The notes under the pieces: generated by a model
Seen by the model: the letters and a program-made list of their open reading frames with translations, nothing else
Databases searched by the model: none
Told to the model about the DNA's origin: nothing
Origin: Furcasterigmium furcatum
Taxonomy: Eukaryota > Ascomycota > Sordariomycetes > Glomerellales > Plectosphaerellaceae
Direction: 5' to 3'
NCBI GenBank assembly: GCA_001599815.1
Contig: BCIA01000005.1
Span: 130,298-147,105, forward strand
DNA: 16,808 bases
Part shown: piece by piece, positions 16,043-16,808 of the stretch
Numbering within the stretch: position 1 is the stretch's first letter
How the letters are laid out: the number at the start of each line of letters is the position of its first letter
Made by a program: the position numbers and the translations under genes

Positions 16043-16808
16043 CCATTTCGACCACCCCCCCATTTCGACCACCCCAAAAATGGATCACCAGAATCGCGAC
16101 ACCAACTTCAAGATCAATTAAAACTGGCTACGCTGCAACTGTGATACAGTCCTCTGGGCCACTAGGTATTTCAACGTCGCTGGATCCATCTATCTGATCT
16201 ATTTTATCGCCAGCCTCAATCTGGGCCCTATGGATAGCGTTGATGTCGGCGAACTTCGAATTGGGGCTGATCTGGACCTTCTTCTTTTTCCTGGGCCTGG
16301 CTGCTTCCAACTGGGCCTCTAGGATCTGGATCTTCTGTTGCGAGGTTGCAAGGGCGTAGTCCTTCTCGTTGAATCCCTTTTGGACCTTTCTGAATAGTAG
16401 GCGTTGCGTACTGGTAGGTTGATCCAGCTGGCTATATAGGCGTAGCTGGCCCTGGAGATCAGCTGCCTTCCTAGGCGTCGACCAAGCTACTGCAGACCCA
16501 GCTGAATCCCAGTTTTCAATAGCTCTGGATCCAATAGCTCTATCCAGGATACTGTTGACTGTGCTGCTAGCCCCGTTGCTGTTATCTAGGAGTAGAGGGC
16601 TCAGGAGGGGCTTAGCCAGGGATACTGGCCATAGACCTGTCGATTTCCATCCACTCCTGATGTTCTGGGCAGAACAGGCAGTCTCGCGAGCCTTCTGATA
16701 ACAGGATAGAAAGTTCCGTTTGCCCACAACTGTTGAATCGTTCCAGGTCTCCAGGGATCCCAGCTCCTTCTTATAGGCTGCCTTCAAGGGTCCAAAGACA
16801 GACTGATC
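16043..16808 (-). mobile_element. Fot1/pogo-type DNA transposon, one end (continues beyond window)
   Basis: The element starts at or near 16043 with two direct copies of a 17-bp C-rich unit (CCCCATTTCGACCACCC, about 16040-16075), a candidate terminal repeat. An open transposase gene on the minus strand follows and runs off the right edge. The junction interrupts the MADS-like relic. Pogo-family elements insert at TA; the target duplication cannot be checked without the other end. Confidence 0.65.
16128..16808 (-). CDS. Fot1/pogo-like transposase, C-terminal part (5' end outside window)
   Basis: The frame is open from the right edge (base 16808) to a TAG at 16128-16130, 226 residues. It begins in the end of the DDE catalytic domain (SVFGPLKAAYKKELGSLE, then NFLSCYQKARETA and QNIRSGWKSTGLWPVSLAKP), the typical C-terminal segment of fungal Fot1/pogo transposases. 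A helical region with TPRKAADLQGQLRLYSQL and QQKIQILEAQLEAARPRKKK follows, also typical. The enzyme cuts and pastes its element by a DDE mechanism; the catalytic acids and the N-terminal HTH/CENP-B DNA-binding domains are outside the window. The frame has no stop or frameshift here and no strong C-to-T (RIP-like) decay, which suggests a recent insertion. Confidence 0.88.
   Translation of the reverse strand, partial: DQSVFGPLKAAYKKELGSLETWNDSTVVGKRNFLSCYQKARETACSAQNIRSGWKSTGLWPVSLAKPLLSPLLLDNSNGASSTVNSILDRAIGSRAIENWDSAGSAVAWSTPRKAADLQGQLRLYSQLDQPTSTQRLLFRKVQKGFNEKDYALATSQQKIQILEAQLEAARPRKKKKVQISPNSKFADINAIHRAQIEAGDKIDQIDGSSDVEIPSGPEDCITVAA

Noticed and set aside
16128..16808. Repeat-induced point mutation of the transposon
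   Set aside because: The transposase frame has no stops over 226 codons and no strong TpA excess is evident by eye.

Overview
The window looks like nuclear DNA of a filamentous ascomycete (Pezizomycotina, probably Sordariomycetes). The support is short introns of about 47-58 nt with GTRNGT-type donors and CTRAC-type branch points, a 42-kDa-type GH18 chitinase, a GH128 (Asl1-type) glycanase, a Pho80/PCL-type cyclin, a fungal FRE-type ferric reductase and a Fot1/pogo transposase. The species cannot be named from the sequence. Many genes become readable only after splicing, so exon joins are given in the entries.

Left part (1-4615) is compact and mostly recognisable: the 3' end of a GH18 endochitinase (+), a small GPI-anchor-like secreted protein (+), a PCL-type cyclin (+), a secreted double-psi beta-barrel protein (-), a four-helix membrane protein (+) and a secreted GH128 glycanase (-). 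Four of these six gene products enter the secretory pathway and act on or sit at the cell wall. Fourteen single N bases are confined to 428-811.

Right part (4743-16808) looks like accessory, fast-evolving DNA. Its backbone is a direct segmental duplication of a three-gene block: coiled-coil protein (-), ferric reductase (+), MADS-like protein (-). Copy A lies at about 4743-7568 and copy B at about 12483-16042. The copies have decayed in different places. A keeps the coiled-coil and MADS-like genes but only fragments of the reductase. B keeps an intact five-exon reductase, has a coiled-coil gene readable only with an intron, and holds just the 3' end of the MADS-like gene, cut off where a Fot1/pogo transposon begins.

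Between the copies (7570-12480) are non-duplicated genes: a three-exon heptad-repeat coiled-coil protein (-), an unknown two-exon helical protein (+) divergent from it, a second MADS-like gene (+) with an intron in the same place as the first, and a degenerate kinase-like gene (-). No tRNA, rRNA or CRISPR array was seen. The duplicated block with its recurring small MADS-like and coiled-coil proteins is the best candidate for something undescribed; its function is unknown.
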